From Alteromonas genovensis (GTDB lineage: Bacteria > Pseudomonadota > Gammaproteobacteria > Enterobacterales > Alteromonadaceae): DNA of 64,000 bases. Below are positions 9,102 to 17,612 of this stretch, piece by piece. Every line of letters starts with the position of its first letter. Position 1 is the stretch's first letter. The notes under the pieces were generated by a model. It was given only the letters and a program-made list of their open reading frames with translations, ran no database searches and was not told the DNA's origin. The position numbers and the translations under genes are program-made. The stretch is taken from contig NZ_JAAAWO010000002.1 of assembly GCF_010500895.1 (NCBI RefSeq), positions 248,001 to 312,000 on the forward strand, in the 5' to 3' direction.

Positions 9102-9769
9102 ATAAGTCGGTTATGGTTATTGCCCCACATCCTGATGATGAATCCTTAGGGTGTGGTGGAACACTTTTAAGACATAAGTCCGAGGGCGATGACATACATT
9201 GGTGCGTAGTTACAGATATGCAGCAAAGCAGTAATTACACCTCTGAGCAAAAAGCACAAAGAGCAGAACTGGTAGAGAAAGTAAGCCAACACTTCGGGTT
9301 TTCCAGCGAACGAAATTTGGGCTTTACTCCCGCAGGATTGGACTCAACGACTGCAGGTGCGCTTATTGGAAAGCTCAAAGAGTACATTGATTTAGTGAAA
9401 CCACACACGGTATATATCCCTTATGCGTTTGACGTACATTCTGACCATAGATATGTTTTTGACGCAGTCATTTCTGTCAGCAAATCCTTCAGAGCTCCCT
9501 ATATAAAGAAAGTGGCATGTTATGAAACCTTGTCAGAAACTGATTTTGGCTTATCGCCTATAAATACACAGTTTCAGCCAAACCTCTTCGTTGATATTAG
9601 TCATTTTAGCGAACAAAAAAAGACAGTGTTGTCTTTGTATCAAAGTGAGTTAGATGCTCACCCTTTTCCTCGTAGCTTTGATGCGGTCGAAGCACTTGAG
9701 ATCATTCGTGGCACTCAAGCTCATGTAGAGCGAGCTGAGGCATTTGTTGTTTTAAAAGAAATCGCATAG
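9098..9769 (+). CDS. PIG-L/LmbE-family deacetylase
   Basis: A 223-residue protein with the N-terminal zinc-binding signature APHPDDESLGCGG (about residues 9-21) and a downstream HSDH motif (VHSDHRYV), the two metal-ligand blocks of the PIG-L fold. Members hydrolyse N-acetyl groups from GlcNAc-containing substrates, glycolipids or nucleotide sugars. It is translationally coupled to the upstream aminotransferase by an ATGA overlap. In a nonulosonate operon it may remove an N-acetyl group to expose an amine for a different acyl substituent. It could equally act on an unrelated glycan. Family call is strong; substrate is inferred. Confidence 0.8.
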   Translation: MNKSVMVIAPHPDDESLGCGGTLLRHKSEGDDIHWCVVTDMQQSSNYTSEQKAQRAELVEKVSQHFGFSSERNLGFTPAGLDSTTAGALIGKLKEYIDLVKPHTVYIPYAFDVHSDHRYVFDAVISVSKSFRAPYIKKVACYETLSETDFGLSPINTQFQPNLFVDISHFSEQKKTVLSLYQSELDAHPFPRSFDAVEALEIIRGTQAHVERAEAFVVLKEIA

Positions 9770-9778
9770 GACAACAAA

Positions 9779-10732
9779 GTGAGCGACTCCTTTGACATCG
9801 AACTTGTGATTCATGTGGGCTATCCTAAAACGGCTACATCGTGGATGCAGTCGCATGTTTATACAAAAGCCGAAGGGTTTTGCCATCTCGGTAATGGACT
9901 CAAAATGTCTGGGTGGGGAATTCACCTAGTTGCAGCGCACGACCTAGCATTTTCTCCCGCACTGGTTAGGGAAGGCGTGGCTGAGTTTTGCCGTTCCCGT
10001 GGATGTAACAAAGCGATAATGTCATGGGAGCATTTACTCGGCGATTCTGCTTACCATGCTGATGGCTTAACTCGGATAGCTAACCGGTTGAAACAATCTT
10101 TCCCTAATGCGCGCATTATTCTATATGTGCGCGAGCAACTTGCTTTGCTAAAAGCAATATATGCGCAGTATGTGCAAGAAGGGGGAACGTGGACTCTCGA
10201 TGAGTTTACGCAGCTAAAATATCCGTACAGGGTTGGCTTTTCACCTGTTTACTTGAATTATGAGCTTGTCTACCGCTTATATGGCAACTTATTTGGCGAG
10301 CACAATATATACTTGCAAGCCTATGAAGCGCTAAAAGCTCAACCGGAGGAAGAAATATCACGTTTGTTTGCTTGGCTAGGAGCACCGTCTCACAGTATTG
10401 CTGATATCCAGTTTTATGAGCAGGTAAACGCAAGTTTATCTCGCCAAGCACTCAGTGTGTTGAGAGTGCTCAATCATGTTGTCCCAAGCAGATTTAATTC
10501 GTTAGGGAGCGTAGCGTTTACCAAGCAGCCGAAATCTCGCTTCTATTTAAGGAAGTGGCTGCAGCAATATGTAGACCCCAAACTGATTAAAAAAATCTTC
10601 ACCGCAACAGAACTAGAATTGTCTTCAACTGTTCATGCAGAGCTTGAGCGTTACTATAGGAAGTCAAATAGTACATTGGCTAAGGACCTGAGGATAACCC
10701 TTGCAGAATATGGCTATTTACTAGAGGCGTAA
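9779..10732 (+). CDS. Sulfotransferase-like protein
   Basis: GTG start at 9779, 317 residues. The N-terminus contains HVGYPKTATSWMQ (about residues 11-23), matching the 5'-phosphosulfate-binding loop of PAPS-dependent sulfotransferases (YPKTATTW type). A later RIILYVREQLALLKA segment matches the 3'-phosphate-binding strand-helix, where Arg and a nearby Ser bind PAPS. The bulk of the protein is helical and soluble. It lies 9 bases after the deacetylase and 3 bases before legI. Sulfation of a flagellin or surface-glycan sugar is plausible and would be uncommon. The acceptor is unknown. Confidence 0.7.
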   Translation: MSDSFDIELVIHVGYPKTATSWMQSHVYTKAEGFCHLGNGLKMSGWGIHLVAAHDLAFSPALVREGVAEFCRSRGCNKAIMSWEHLLGDSAYHADGLTRIANRLKQSFPNARIILYVREQLALLKAIYAQYVQEGGTWTLDEFTQLKYPYRVGFSPVYLNYELVYRLYGNLFGEHNIYLQAYEALKAQPEEEISRLFAWLGAPSHSIADIQFYEQVNASLSRQALSVLRVLNHVVPSRFNSLGSVAFTKQPKSRFYLRKWLQQYVDPKLIKKIFTATELELSSTVHAELERYYRKSNSTLAKDLRITLAEYGYLLEA

Positions 10733-10735
10733 ATA

Positions 10736-11836
10736 ATGAATAACTTTTCAAGAGCCTTCATAATTGCCGAGGCTGGCGTAAATCACAATGGTGATATTAA
10801 TATTGCTAAATCACTTATCGACAAGGCGAAAGACGCGGGCGCTGATGCGGTAAAATTCCAAACTTTTAAAGCTGATGCATTGGTTACGCAAGATACACCA
10901 AAAGCGCAATATCAAGCGACAAATACAGGGTCAGACGATGGCCAGTACAATATGCTGAAGCGTTTAGAACTATCTGACGTGCAGCATTTAGAGCTTGCTA
11001 GGTACTGCAAAGAAAAAGCGATAGCGTTTATGTCTACAGCTTTCGATGTTGATAGTTTAAGGTTTCTTGAGCAATTTGATCAGCCTTTCATTAAGATCCC
11101 TTCAGGTGAAATAAGAAATGCGCTGTTACTGTGGCATAGTGTGAAAGCAGGGAAGCCGCTAATTATTTCAACGGGTATGGCAACGTTAGGTGACATTGAG
11201 TTTGCACTTAGCTTTGTTAACTATGCGCTACATCACGATAGTCCCCCTTCAACCATGGAATGCATAATGCGCTATCGCGCCGAATGTTTATCGGGACAGT
11301 ATGCAATTGATTGTGATAAATCGCTTAGCAACCTTGTAACGTTACTCCACTGTACAAGTGAGTATCCCACGCCCCTCGAACAAGTTAATCTGCGTGCCAT
11401 GCAGCAGTTGTCTTCTACTTTTGGTGTAAACGTGGGTTACAGTGACCATACGTTATCGTTATCCGTCCCATGTGCAGCGGTGAGTCTTGGAGCTACCTGC
11501 ATTGAAAAGCACTTCACACTGTCACGAGAAATGGACGGGCCAGACCATCGTTCTTCGCTAGAGCCGGAGGAACTCACGTTAATGGTCTCCATGGTTCGGG
11601 ATTGTGAACGTTCACTTGGCCACGCCACCAAATTCCCACAGCCCAACGAGTTTGACACCCAAAAAATAGCGCGTCAGAAGTTAGTTGCTAAAAAGCAGAT
11701 AAAAGCAGGCGAACGTCTTACTGAAGATAATGTTACAACCGCCAGAAGCCCAAGTGGTATGTGTGCAAGCCTTTACTGGTCAGTCCTTGGGAAAAAATCG
11801 TCTTGTGACGTAGAAATAATGTCGCCCATATGCTGA
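10736..11836 (+). CDS. legI: N,N'-diacetyllegionaminic acid synthase (NeuB/LegI family)
   Basis: A 366-residue NeuB-type synthase. AEAGVNHNGDINIA at the start and KFQTF carry the PEP and metal region, SDHT and EKHFTL the barrel core, and a C-terminal SAF-like antifreeze segment ends in RSPSGM and GKKS. LegI condenses 2,4-diacetamido-2,4,6-trideoxymannose with phosphoenolpyruvate. Compared with the PseI at 19812-20861 it has NHNG instead of SGNHNQ, and its neighbours are legG and legF. An insertion of roughly 30 residues near 165-200 (HHDSPPSTMEC onwards) looks longer than in typical members, and the extreme C-terminus is short. Its last 7 bases overlap the next gene. Confidence 0.85.
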   Translation: MNNFSRAFIIAEAGVNHNGDINIAKSLIDKAKDAGADAVKFQTFKADALVTQDTPKAQYQATNTGSDDGQYNMLKRLELSDVQHLELARYCKEKAIAFMSTAFDVDSLRFLEQFDQPFIKIPSGEIRNALLLWHSVKAGKPLIISTGMATLGDIEFALSFVNYALHHDSPPSTMECIMRYRAECLSGQYAIDCDKSLSNLVTLLHCTSEYPTPLEQVNLRAMQQLSSTFGVNVGYSDHTLSLSVPCAAVSLGATCIEKHFTLSREMDGPDHRSSLEPEELTLMVSMVRDCERSLGHATKFPQPNEFDTQKIARQKLVAKKQIKAGERLTEDNVTTARSPSGMCASLYWSVLGKKSSCDVEIMSPIC

Positions 11837-12459
11837 AACCAGTAGCTATAATCGGAGCCGGTGGGCATGCAGCGGTTATCGCCGACTTACTAAGAAAAGC
11901 AAGTCGTCAGTGCATAGCTATTGTAGATAGACTTGGTTGGTCGGAAGGTAATGATATTCATAATGTACCCATATTTAGCGAAGAGATATTCTTGGCTCGG
12001 TATTCGCCAAATGACGTGGAGCTTGCTCTGGGTATGGGTTCACTGCCTCATCAAAATATTCGCCAAGAAATATTTGATCGCTTTGTTCGGGAAGGGTTTA
12101 ACTTTCCCGTGCTCATTCACCCTCAGGCAATAGTGGCCGATAATGTTTGCTTTGGGGATGGTGTGCAGGTTATGGCTGGAGCAATCATTCAAGCAAACTC
12201 ACAATGTGCCGATAATGTTATTATTAACACTAGGGCTAGTGTTGATCATCATTGTCATATTCGAGCTCATAGCCATATAGCGCCAGGAAGTGTGCTGTGC
12301 GGTAACGTTAGTGTAGGGAATGGCGCTTTCATTGGTGCCGGCGCAGTAATAACTCAAGGAGTTTCGTTGGGCAATGGTTCAGTCGTTGGCGCGGGTGCCG
12401 TCGTGGTATCTGACGTTAAAAGTAATACAACTGTGAAAGGTGTTCCTGCACGCGTTTAA
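11830..12459 (+). CDS. legH: Left-handed beta-helix sugar N-acetyltransferase (NeuD/PglD family, LegH candidate)
   Basis: A 209-residue protein with an N-terminal Rossmann-like half (AIIGAGGHAAVIADLL) and a C-terminal run of hexapeptide repeats (VGNGAFIGAGAVIT, GNGSVVGAGAVV) ending in VKGVPAR. This is the PglD/NeuD architecture: acetyl-CoA-dependent trimers that acetylate an amino-sugar or a sialic-acid hydroxyl. In the legionaminic pathway LegH acetylates the 4-amino group produced by LegC. As no other acetyltransferase lies in this half of the island, it is the best LegH candidate. A NeuD-like O-acetyltransferase is the alternative. The ATG overlaps the legI stop. Confidence 0.7.
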   Translation: MLKPVAIIGAGGHAAVIADLLRKASRQCIAIVDRLGWSEGNDIHNVPIFSEEIFLARYSPNDVELALGMGSLPHQNIRQEIFDRFVREGFNFPVLIHPQAIVADNVCFGDGVQVMAGAIIQANSQCADNVIINTRASVDHHCHIRAHSHIAPGSVLCGNVSVGNGAFIGAGAVITQGVSLGNGSVVGAGAVVVSDVKSNTTVKGVPARV

Positions 12460-12479
12460 ACTCGTGCATTGGAGGCTCT

Positions 12480-13547
12480 ATGAAAAAGCAAAGTAATTGG
12501 CGAAAGCTGTTAGTTGAACCAGGTCTCTCTCTTGTTGATGCCGTTAAAAGGCTAGATGAAGGGGCAAAGCGTATTCTTATAGTCGTTGATAAACGCGATA
12601 GGCTAATAGGTACAGTTACCGATGGTGATATTCGACGGGCGCTTATCCGTCAAACAGAATTGACAACACCTATCTCTGAAATCATGAACACTAACCCCAA
12701 GAGCGCAACGCATGCTTGGAGTCGCCTTCGCTTGTTGTCATTCATGGAGCGAACAGATTTATTACAGCTTCCAATTGTCGATGAAAAAAACAAGGTGGTT
12801 GGTGTTACCTTTCTTTATGAGCTTCTAAAAAAACCAAGAATAGACAATCCAGTATGCCTGATGGCCGGAGGGTTTGGTACAAGGCTTAAACCGCTAACTG
12901 ATAGCTGTCCTAAACCTATGCTAACCGTTGGGGACAAGCCTATTTTAGAGATTATTCTTGAGCGGTTTATTGAAGCTGGATTTTGGCGCTTTTATATTTC
13001 TACGCACTATATGGCTAATACTATTAAAGGGTATTTTGGAAATGGTAGTGATAGAGATGTAGAAATTAACTACCTCGATGAGAGAGAGCCTTTGGGTACT
13101 GGTGGCGCATTATCTTTGTTGCCCAGAGAAGAAATTAATGCCCCTTTAATCTTAATGAATGGCGACCTTTTAACCAATTTAGACTTCTTGTCGCTACTGT
13201 CACACCACGAATTGAGTCAGTCTAAACTTACAATGTGTTTGAGAGAATACGAACAGCAGGTGCCCTTTGGTGTAGTAAATACCCAAAAGGGGGAAGTGAA
13301 AAGTATCGTAGAGAAGCCGGTAAATCGCTATCACGTTAATGCGGGCATTTATGTGATGGAGCCAAGCGTTATTGCAGGGTTAGAAAAAAATCAATATGTT
13401 GATATGCCCACTGTCGTCGATAGGTTATTAGAGCAAAGAGCATCTATTGGTTATTATGAAGTCAGTGAAGACTGGTTAGATATTGGCAGGCTGGACGACT
13501 TTAAGAAAGCACAACAATTCGTGTTGGAAAGTTTTAGTGAGCTGTAA
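12480..13547 (+). CDS. ptmE: CBS-domain sugar-phosphate nucleotidyltransferase (PtmE-like GlcN-1-P guanylyltransferase)
   Basis: A 355-residue fusion. Two CBS repeats span about 1-115 (GTVTDGDIRRAL, IVDEKNKVVGVTFL). A nucleotidyltransferase domain starts at about 124 with MAGGFGTRLKPLT and continues with KPML, GTGGAL and NGDLL. Campylobacter PtmE has this architecture and makes GDP-glucosamine, the entry to the GDP-linked legionaminic acid route. Its presence together with legB, C, H, G, I and F therefore points to the GDP route rather than the UDP route. It starts 20 bases after legH with GGAGG before the ATG. Guanylyl specificity is inferred from the fusion and context. Confidence 0.8.
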   Translation: MKKQSNWRKLLVEPGLSLVDAVKRLDEGAKRILIVVDKRDRLIGTVTDGDIRRALIRQTELTTPISEIMNTNPKSATHAWSRLRLLSFMERTDLLQLPIVDEKNKVVGVTFLYELLKKPRIDNPVCLMAGGFGTRLKPLTDSCPKPMLTVGDKPILEIILERFIEAGFWRFYISTHYMANTIKGYFGNGSDRDVEINYLDEREPLGTGGALSLLPREEINAPLILMNGDLLTNLDFLSLLSHHELSQSKLTMCLREYEQQVPFGVVNTQKGEVKSIVEKPVNRYHVNAGIYVMEPSVIAGLEKNQYVDMPTVVDRLLEQRASIGYYEVSEDWLDIGRLDDFKKAQQFVLESFSEL

Positions 13548-14250
13548 ATACTTAGCCATAATACCCGCGAGGGCAGGCAGTAAAAGATTACCAAATAAAA
13601 ATGTACTTTCTCTTGCCAAAAAGCCCATGGTTGAATGGTCAATTGCTGCTGCTGTAGCCGCTCAACAAAGCCTCGACATCGATGTAGTAGTTACCTCGGA
13701 TGATGAAAGGGTGTTAGAGATAGCACGCCGCTTTCCTAAGGTTTTTACAATTGTAAGAAACCCTGCCTTGTGTACCGATGAAGCAAGTTCAATGGATGTA
13801 GTGTTTGATGCGCTTACTCAGCGAGAACAAGCAGGTAGAGTTTATGACGCGCTTATTCTTCTTCAGCCAACCTCACCATTGAGGACTAGCACAGATATCA
13901 CGCAATCCATCGCGCTTTTTGAAAGTAAAAACGCGCAAGCTGTTATCTCAGTTTGCCAGTGTGAACACTCACCACTTTGGACAAATACACTCCCCGCAGA
14001 TGGGGCAATGTCCGACTTTATGCCGCAGCAGGTAATGGGGAAGAGAAGTCAGGATCTCCCTGCTTACTACCGCCTCAATGGTGCCATTTATATTGCAAAT
14101 TGCCAGACATTGCGTGAAACCAACACCTTTTTTAATTTGCCCAATAGTTTTGCCTATAAAATGCCAGCCGAATATTCAGTTGATGTAGATAGTGCTATTG
14201 ATTTGGCGCTTGCAGAGGTGCTGATAAACCAGCGAGAGGGGAAAAATTGA
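13537..14250 (+). CDS. legF: CMP-legionaminic acid synthetase (cytidylyltransferase)
   Basis: The start is set at GTG 13537 (protein begins VSCKYLAIIPARAGSKRLP as read by codon). The longer frame from TTG 13483 only adds residues inside ptmE. The product is 237 residues with the CMP-sugar synthetase signature IIPARAGSKRLPNKN, a TSDDERV metal region and LQPTSPLR. The late KRSQDLPAYYRLNGAIY segment is characteristic of LegF/PtmB proteins. The enzyme activates the nonulosonic acid with CTP for transfer by Maf or by the neighbouring transferase. It overlaps ptmE by 11 bases. A second synthetase of this family, PseF, is at 21911-22612. Confidence 0.85.
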   Translation: MSCKYLAIIPARAGSKRLPNKNVLSLAKKPMVEWSIAAAVAAQQSLDIDVVVTSDDERVLEIARRFPKVFTIVRNPALCTDEASSMDVVFDALTQREQAGRVYDALILLQPTSPLRTSTDITQSIALFESKNAQAVISVCQCEHSPLWTNTLPADGAMSDFMPQQVMGKRSQDLPAYYRLNGAIYIANCQTLRETNTFFNLPNSFAYKMPAEYSVDVDSAIDLALAEVLINQREGKN

Positions 14251-15296
14251 AAGCGTTATTTCTAATCGACACCCCAAGCCAAGTCTACAATGTTTCTGAT
14301 GCAATAAGCAGTTACGGGATTGAGCGCTATGATGTCATGATCAACGATTGCAACCGTGCTGATACGTATGAACAGCTAAAGAACACAATGGTGTCACTTT
14401 CCCCGCAAGAGGTGATTGAGATACCTCGGGAAACAGGGGATATCGAAAAGCGAATTGAAGTCTACGCAAAGCATCTCAACACGTTGAGGAAAGCTAATTA
14501 TAGTCATATATTTTTCAGTGCAATAAGGCAACAGTGGCAGCGTGATATTGTGTGTAGCCTTGAGTGTCAAAATACCATTTTAATGGATGACGGTAATGCA
14601 ACGGTTATTTTTTACGAATATTTGTTTAAAGACAGAAGGTTTTTCGATTTTCCCATAGATGAGAATGAAGAAAGACGAACGCGGGCAGAGCAATGCCGGC
14701 AGGAGTATGGCATCTCAACCCATCAACCCACATCACTTTCCCTTTTCACTATCTTTGATTTAGCTCCTTTGCCATGGTTGTCGGTACGGCATAACTCCCT
14801 AAACCATTTATCAGAAGTGGATAAAGACGTCGATGAATCTAGTGTTTATATCTTAGGTGTTGGCGCGGAAACGGTGGGGTATATCGACTTAGAAGACTAT
14901 GTTCAGTTAATTGTTACGACGGCTAGATTGTTTGAAGGAAAATCAATTACGTACGTACCCCATCGAATAGAAAGTGCCGCGTTGCAAGCAGCTATTTTGG
15001 AGCAGGGAATAAAAGTTTCCCGTTTCGACAAGCCAATTGAAAATCAATTAGCGAGTATGGAATGTATTCCCGGCTCTATTGTGAGTTATCACACCACAGC
15101 GCTTTTTACGTGTGCAAAGATGTTTCCAAATGCGAATATATATTGTGCACGCCCACCAATGTCGGTGTGGAATAAAGCTAAACACTCACATGTCTGGAAC
15201 TTCACCGCGTGCAATAACTATGAGGGGTTATCTGTGGTCTACAAATACCTAGAAAAAGAGCCTAGTATTACCACTATTGATTTAACGCTAAATTAA
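14247..15296 (+). CDS. Sialyltransferase-like (GT52/polysialyltransferase-type) glycosyltransferase candidate
   Basis: TTG start overlapping the legF stop as TTGA; 349 residues, no membrane segment. Three elements resemble bacterial sialyltransferases: an acidic-acidic-Gly motif (LMDDGN, Asp114-Asp115-Gly116), a His-containing turn (YVPHR, 238-240) and a Ser/Thr motif (VSYHTTAL, about 279-286) near the C-terminus. These correspond to the D/E-D/E-G, HP and S-S/T motifs that bind the CMP-sugar donor. Overall similarity to a named family cannot be checked here. Its position as last gene of a CMP-legionaminic acid operon supports a nonulosonate transferase role. The acceptor (LPS, capsule or a flagellar glycan) is unknown. 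Confidence 0.5.
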   Translation: MKALFLIDTPSQVYNVSDAISSYGIERYDVMINDCNRADTYEQLKNTMVSLSPQEVIEIPRETGDIEKRIEVYAKHLNTLRKANYSHIFFSAIRQQWQRDIVCSLECQNTILMDDGNATVIFYEYLFKDRRFFDFPIDENEERRTRAEQCRQEYGISTHQPTSLSLFTIFDLAPLPWLSVRHNSLNHLSEVDKDVDESSVYILGVGAETVGYIDLEDYVQLIVTTARLFEGKSITYVPHRIESAALQAAILEQGIKVSRFDKPIENQLASMECIPGSIVSYHTTALFTCAKMFPNANIYCARPPMSVWNKAKHSHVWNFTACNNYEGLSVVYKYLEKEPSITTIDLTLN

Positions 15297-15314
15297 AACA
15301 GATTAAAAGTAGCC

Positions 15315-16799
15315 TCACTCTCGCACGAGACGGCAAATTTGTTCAGAAGCCAGTAGATTCTTCATGCCGAACTTATTCTTAAGGTTTGAGGAGTGTGGCT
15401 TAGCGTTGCTGAGTACAGCAAGCATTTCCTCGGTACTCTCGACCACTTCACCGGCAATAAAATCATCGTCACTGACCAGTGTTGCCCCACGTAATTTCAC
15501 ATAATCGGCTTTATCATATTGAAAATAAACAATTGGTTTATTGGCCAGTAAAAAATCATAAGCAATTGACGAGTAGTCTGTTACCAGCGCCGATGCTTCT
15601 GCAAGCCATGGATAGATGTTTTTGCCGCTGGGATACATATAAATATAAGGGTGGCTAGGGAGTTGTTGCAATGAATTACTGTCCTCAAGCCCCATAGCCT
15701 CTCCAAATAAGCGTGAAATAAAGGGGTGAAACTTGAGCACAAATGCACGTTTATTTTTCCTACACCAAGCATTGATGGCGTCCAAATCGATGGGGTATTC
15801 GTTGTTGCCCCAGTCTCGGTATGTGGGGGCATAAACTATGATGCTGCCCGAGTTATCCTCTATCTGCTTCAGCGATTCATAGGGCTCTGTATTTATCCAA
15901 TCACGCTCATTAGGGCTTTGCAGGAAAGCATCATTTCTTGGGTAGCCTAATGCTAAATAATTTTTAGCTCGAAAGATCTTAGGGAAAATTTCATTGTTGA
16001 ACCAAGTCGAGCTAGAAACAAAGGCCTCATCGCATATATCTGGATAATGCTTGTTCCCGCTTAACGCTTTGTAGGGCAGGCCATGCCACAGCTGAATCAC
16101 AGGAATATGTTTTCGCAGAAGTGAAAACGTATCTCCAGTGTATTCATGGTCAACGATAATTCGTTTTGCGCAACAGAGTTTCCACAAGACTGGTAAAGAC
16201 AAATGGTCAAATTGAGTGTTGTCGCTTTCCAGTTCAGCGATATGTTGCTTTAAATCCAAACCAAGCAAAAAGGCTTCTTTTTTATAGCGTCGTTTATGTT
16301 CTCGATAAGCTAAAAGAACGTTCGTATCAAAAAAGCCTTCTGCGTAGTATACGTAGTTACGTTTGGGAGCAACTAAGCGCAACGCTTTAAACAGCAGCAA
16401 GCATGTATTAAAGACCACCTGGCGCCACCGAAAGTTTAACGGCAGTGAATAGCGAGAAAAAGATACATCAACGTTAGCGTTTTCAGAGGAAGTTGTTGAT
16501 GATGTTATGGGCGGAGGTGAGTCGCCAGCGGTATGGCACAGCCACAGAACTCCTCGAGCAAAATGGCGTTGTAAAAGCCCAGCGGCGACGCTGTCGGTAT
16601 AAGTTGCCTCATGCAGTATTACTTTCGCATGTTGCTCAAGGCGGGATGCCTGGCTAGCTATATCGTCCCCTTGTTTAAGGTTATCAACAAAGCCTCTTAC
16701 ATTGTAGCCGGCATTTTGCAGATTTTTTGCTAATTTTCTACCAGCGGGGTTTGCTGGTGCAATGTAAAGAGGTGTGCTTTTATCTATATCGTTTTGCAT
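15315..16799 (-). CDS. CDP-glycerol glycerophosphotransferase family protein (TagB/TagF-like)
   Basis: A 494-residue protein at the distal end of the minus-strand operon, converging on the plus-strand operon 18 bases away. The C-terminal two-thirds shows the glycerophosphotransferase fold: IQLWHGLPYKAL with the catalytic-type His, DEAFVSSSTWFN, LGYPRNDAFL, VLKFHPF and ALVTDYSSIAYDFLL. The first 150 residues differ, with a Rossmann-like start (YIAPANPAGRKLAKNL) that may be a separate domain. Family members move glycerol- or ribitol-phosphate from a CDP donor to polymers, and relatives occur in Gram-negative surface and flagellin glycan clusters. No CDP-glycerol synthesis gene is seen here, so the donor is uncertain. 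Confidence 0.7.
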   Translation of the reverse strand: MQNDIDKSTPLYIAPANPAGRKLAKNLQNAGYNVRGFVDNLKQGDDIASQASRLEQHAKVILHEATYTDSVAAGLLQRHFARGVLWLCHTAGDSPPPITSSTTSSENANVDVSFSRYSLPLNFRWRQVVFNTCLLLFKALRLVAPKRNYVYYAEGFFDTNVLLAYREHKRRYKKEAFLLGLDLKQHIAELESDNTQFDHLSLPVLWKLCCAKRIIVDHEYTGDTFSLLRKHIPVIQLWHGLPYKALSGNKHYPDICDEAFVSSSTWFNNEIFPKIFRAKNYLALGYPRNDAFLQSPNERDWINTEPYESLKQIEDNSGSIIVYAPTYRDWGNNEYPIDLDAINAWCRKNKRAFVLKFHPFISRLFGEAMGLEDSNSLQQLPSHPYIYMYPSGKNIYPWLAEASALVTDYSSIAYDFLLANKPIVYFQYDKADYVKLRGATLVSDDDFIAGEVVESTEEMLAVLSNAKPHSSNLKNKFGMKNLLASEQICRLVRE

Positions 16800-16841
16800 C
16801 GCCTTCCCGCTATGCTGTGCGTTTTTAAAACCGTCAACCTG

Positions 16842-17594
16842 TTAGGCTGTAGAGCCAGCATCAACCGTCATTATGGTACCTGTCATTGACTTTGCTTGTT
16901 CGCTCATTAAATACAACACAGCGGAGGCGGCATCGGCAGGAGACGCTAATCTTCCTAATGGACTGCGGCGCTTTACACTCTCTAACTTTTCGCCCTGCAA
17001 AGACGATGTCATTTCAGTTTGCATATACCCGGGGGCAACGCAATTTACCGTAATACCCGCTTTACCCACTTCCCGTGAGAGAGACCGTGTAAATCCTTCT
17101 ATAGCCGCTTTACTGGCAGCGTATACGCTTAGTCCACTAAACCCCGTACGGGCAATAATTGACGATATATTAATAATGCGCCCGGTACGGTTTAACATCA
17201 TGCTGCGTGAAAGGTATTTACTCAACAAAATAGGCGCCTGAACATTAATATTAAGTAGTGAGTTAATTTCACTGTTGTGCATGGTAGCTAATACGCCGTC
17301 ATGGCCAACAGCAGCATTGTTTACCAGCGCGTAAGGCCGTCCAAACTCTTCAATGATTGCCTTACAGAGAGTGTGTATATCATCAAGATTGGCTAGGTCA
17401 TACGGAAGATGAGCAATTGAAAGTGGGTGATCATCGCATAGGTTTGATAACTCACTACTTAGGCTACGTGAAATAGCAACAACGAAATAGTTTTCTTGAA
17501 GTAATTGATTACAGATAGCGAGGCCGAGTCCTCGACTTGCGCCAGTGATAATCACGGTTTTCTTTTGGCTTTTTACGATCGAATTCAACAGCAC
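16842..17594 (-). CDS. Short-chain dehydrogenase/reductase, FabG-like
   Basis: A 250-residue classical SDR. IITGASRGLGLAI is the cofactor-binding glycine motif, NNAAVGHDG the structural NAG-type motif, INISSI carries the catalytic Ser and YAASK the catalytic Tyr and Lys. The C-terminus (GTIMTVDAG) is typical of 3-oxoacyl-ACP reductases. The annotated GTG start at 17594 sits close behind AAGGA; a TTG two codons in is an alternative with better spacing. It lies 18 bases after an acyl-AMP ligase and just beyond an acyl carrier protein, so reduction of a 3-oxoacyl group on that carrier is the natural hypothesis. It could instead act on a free sugar. Confidence 0.75.
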   Translation of the reverse strand: MLLNSIVKSQKKTVIITGASRGLGLAICNQLLQENYFVVAISRSLSSELSNLCDDHPLSIAHLPYDLANLDDIHTLCKAIIEEFGRPYALVNNAAVGHDGVLATMHNSEINSLLNINVQAPILLSKYLSRSMMLNRTGRIINISSIIARTGFSGLSVYAASKAAIEGFTRSLSREVGKAGITVNCVAPGYMQTEMTSSLQGEKLESVKRRSPLGRLASPADAASAVLYLMSEQAKSMTGTIMTVDAGSTA

Positions 17595-17612
17595 TATTCC
17601 TTGGGGTACTGG

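Noticed and set aside
13483-13536. Longer legF starting at TTG 13483
   Set aside because: The extra residues lie inside ptmE and do not match the family; GTG 13537 puts the start just before IIPARAGSKR.
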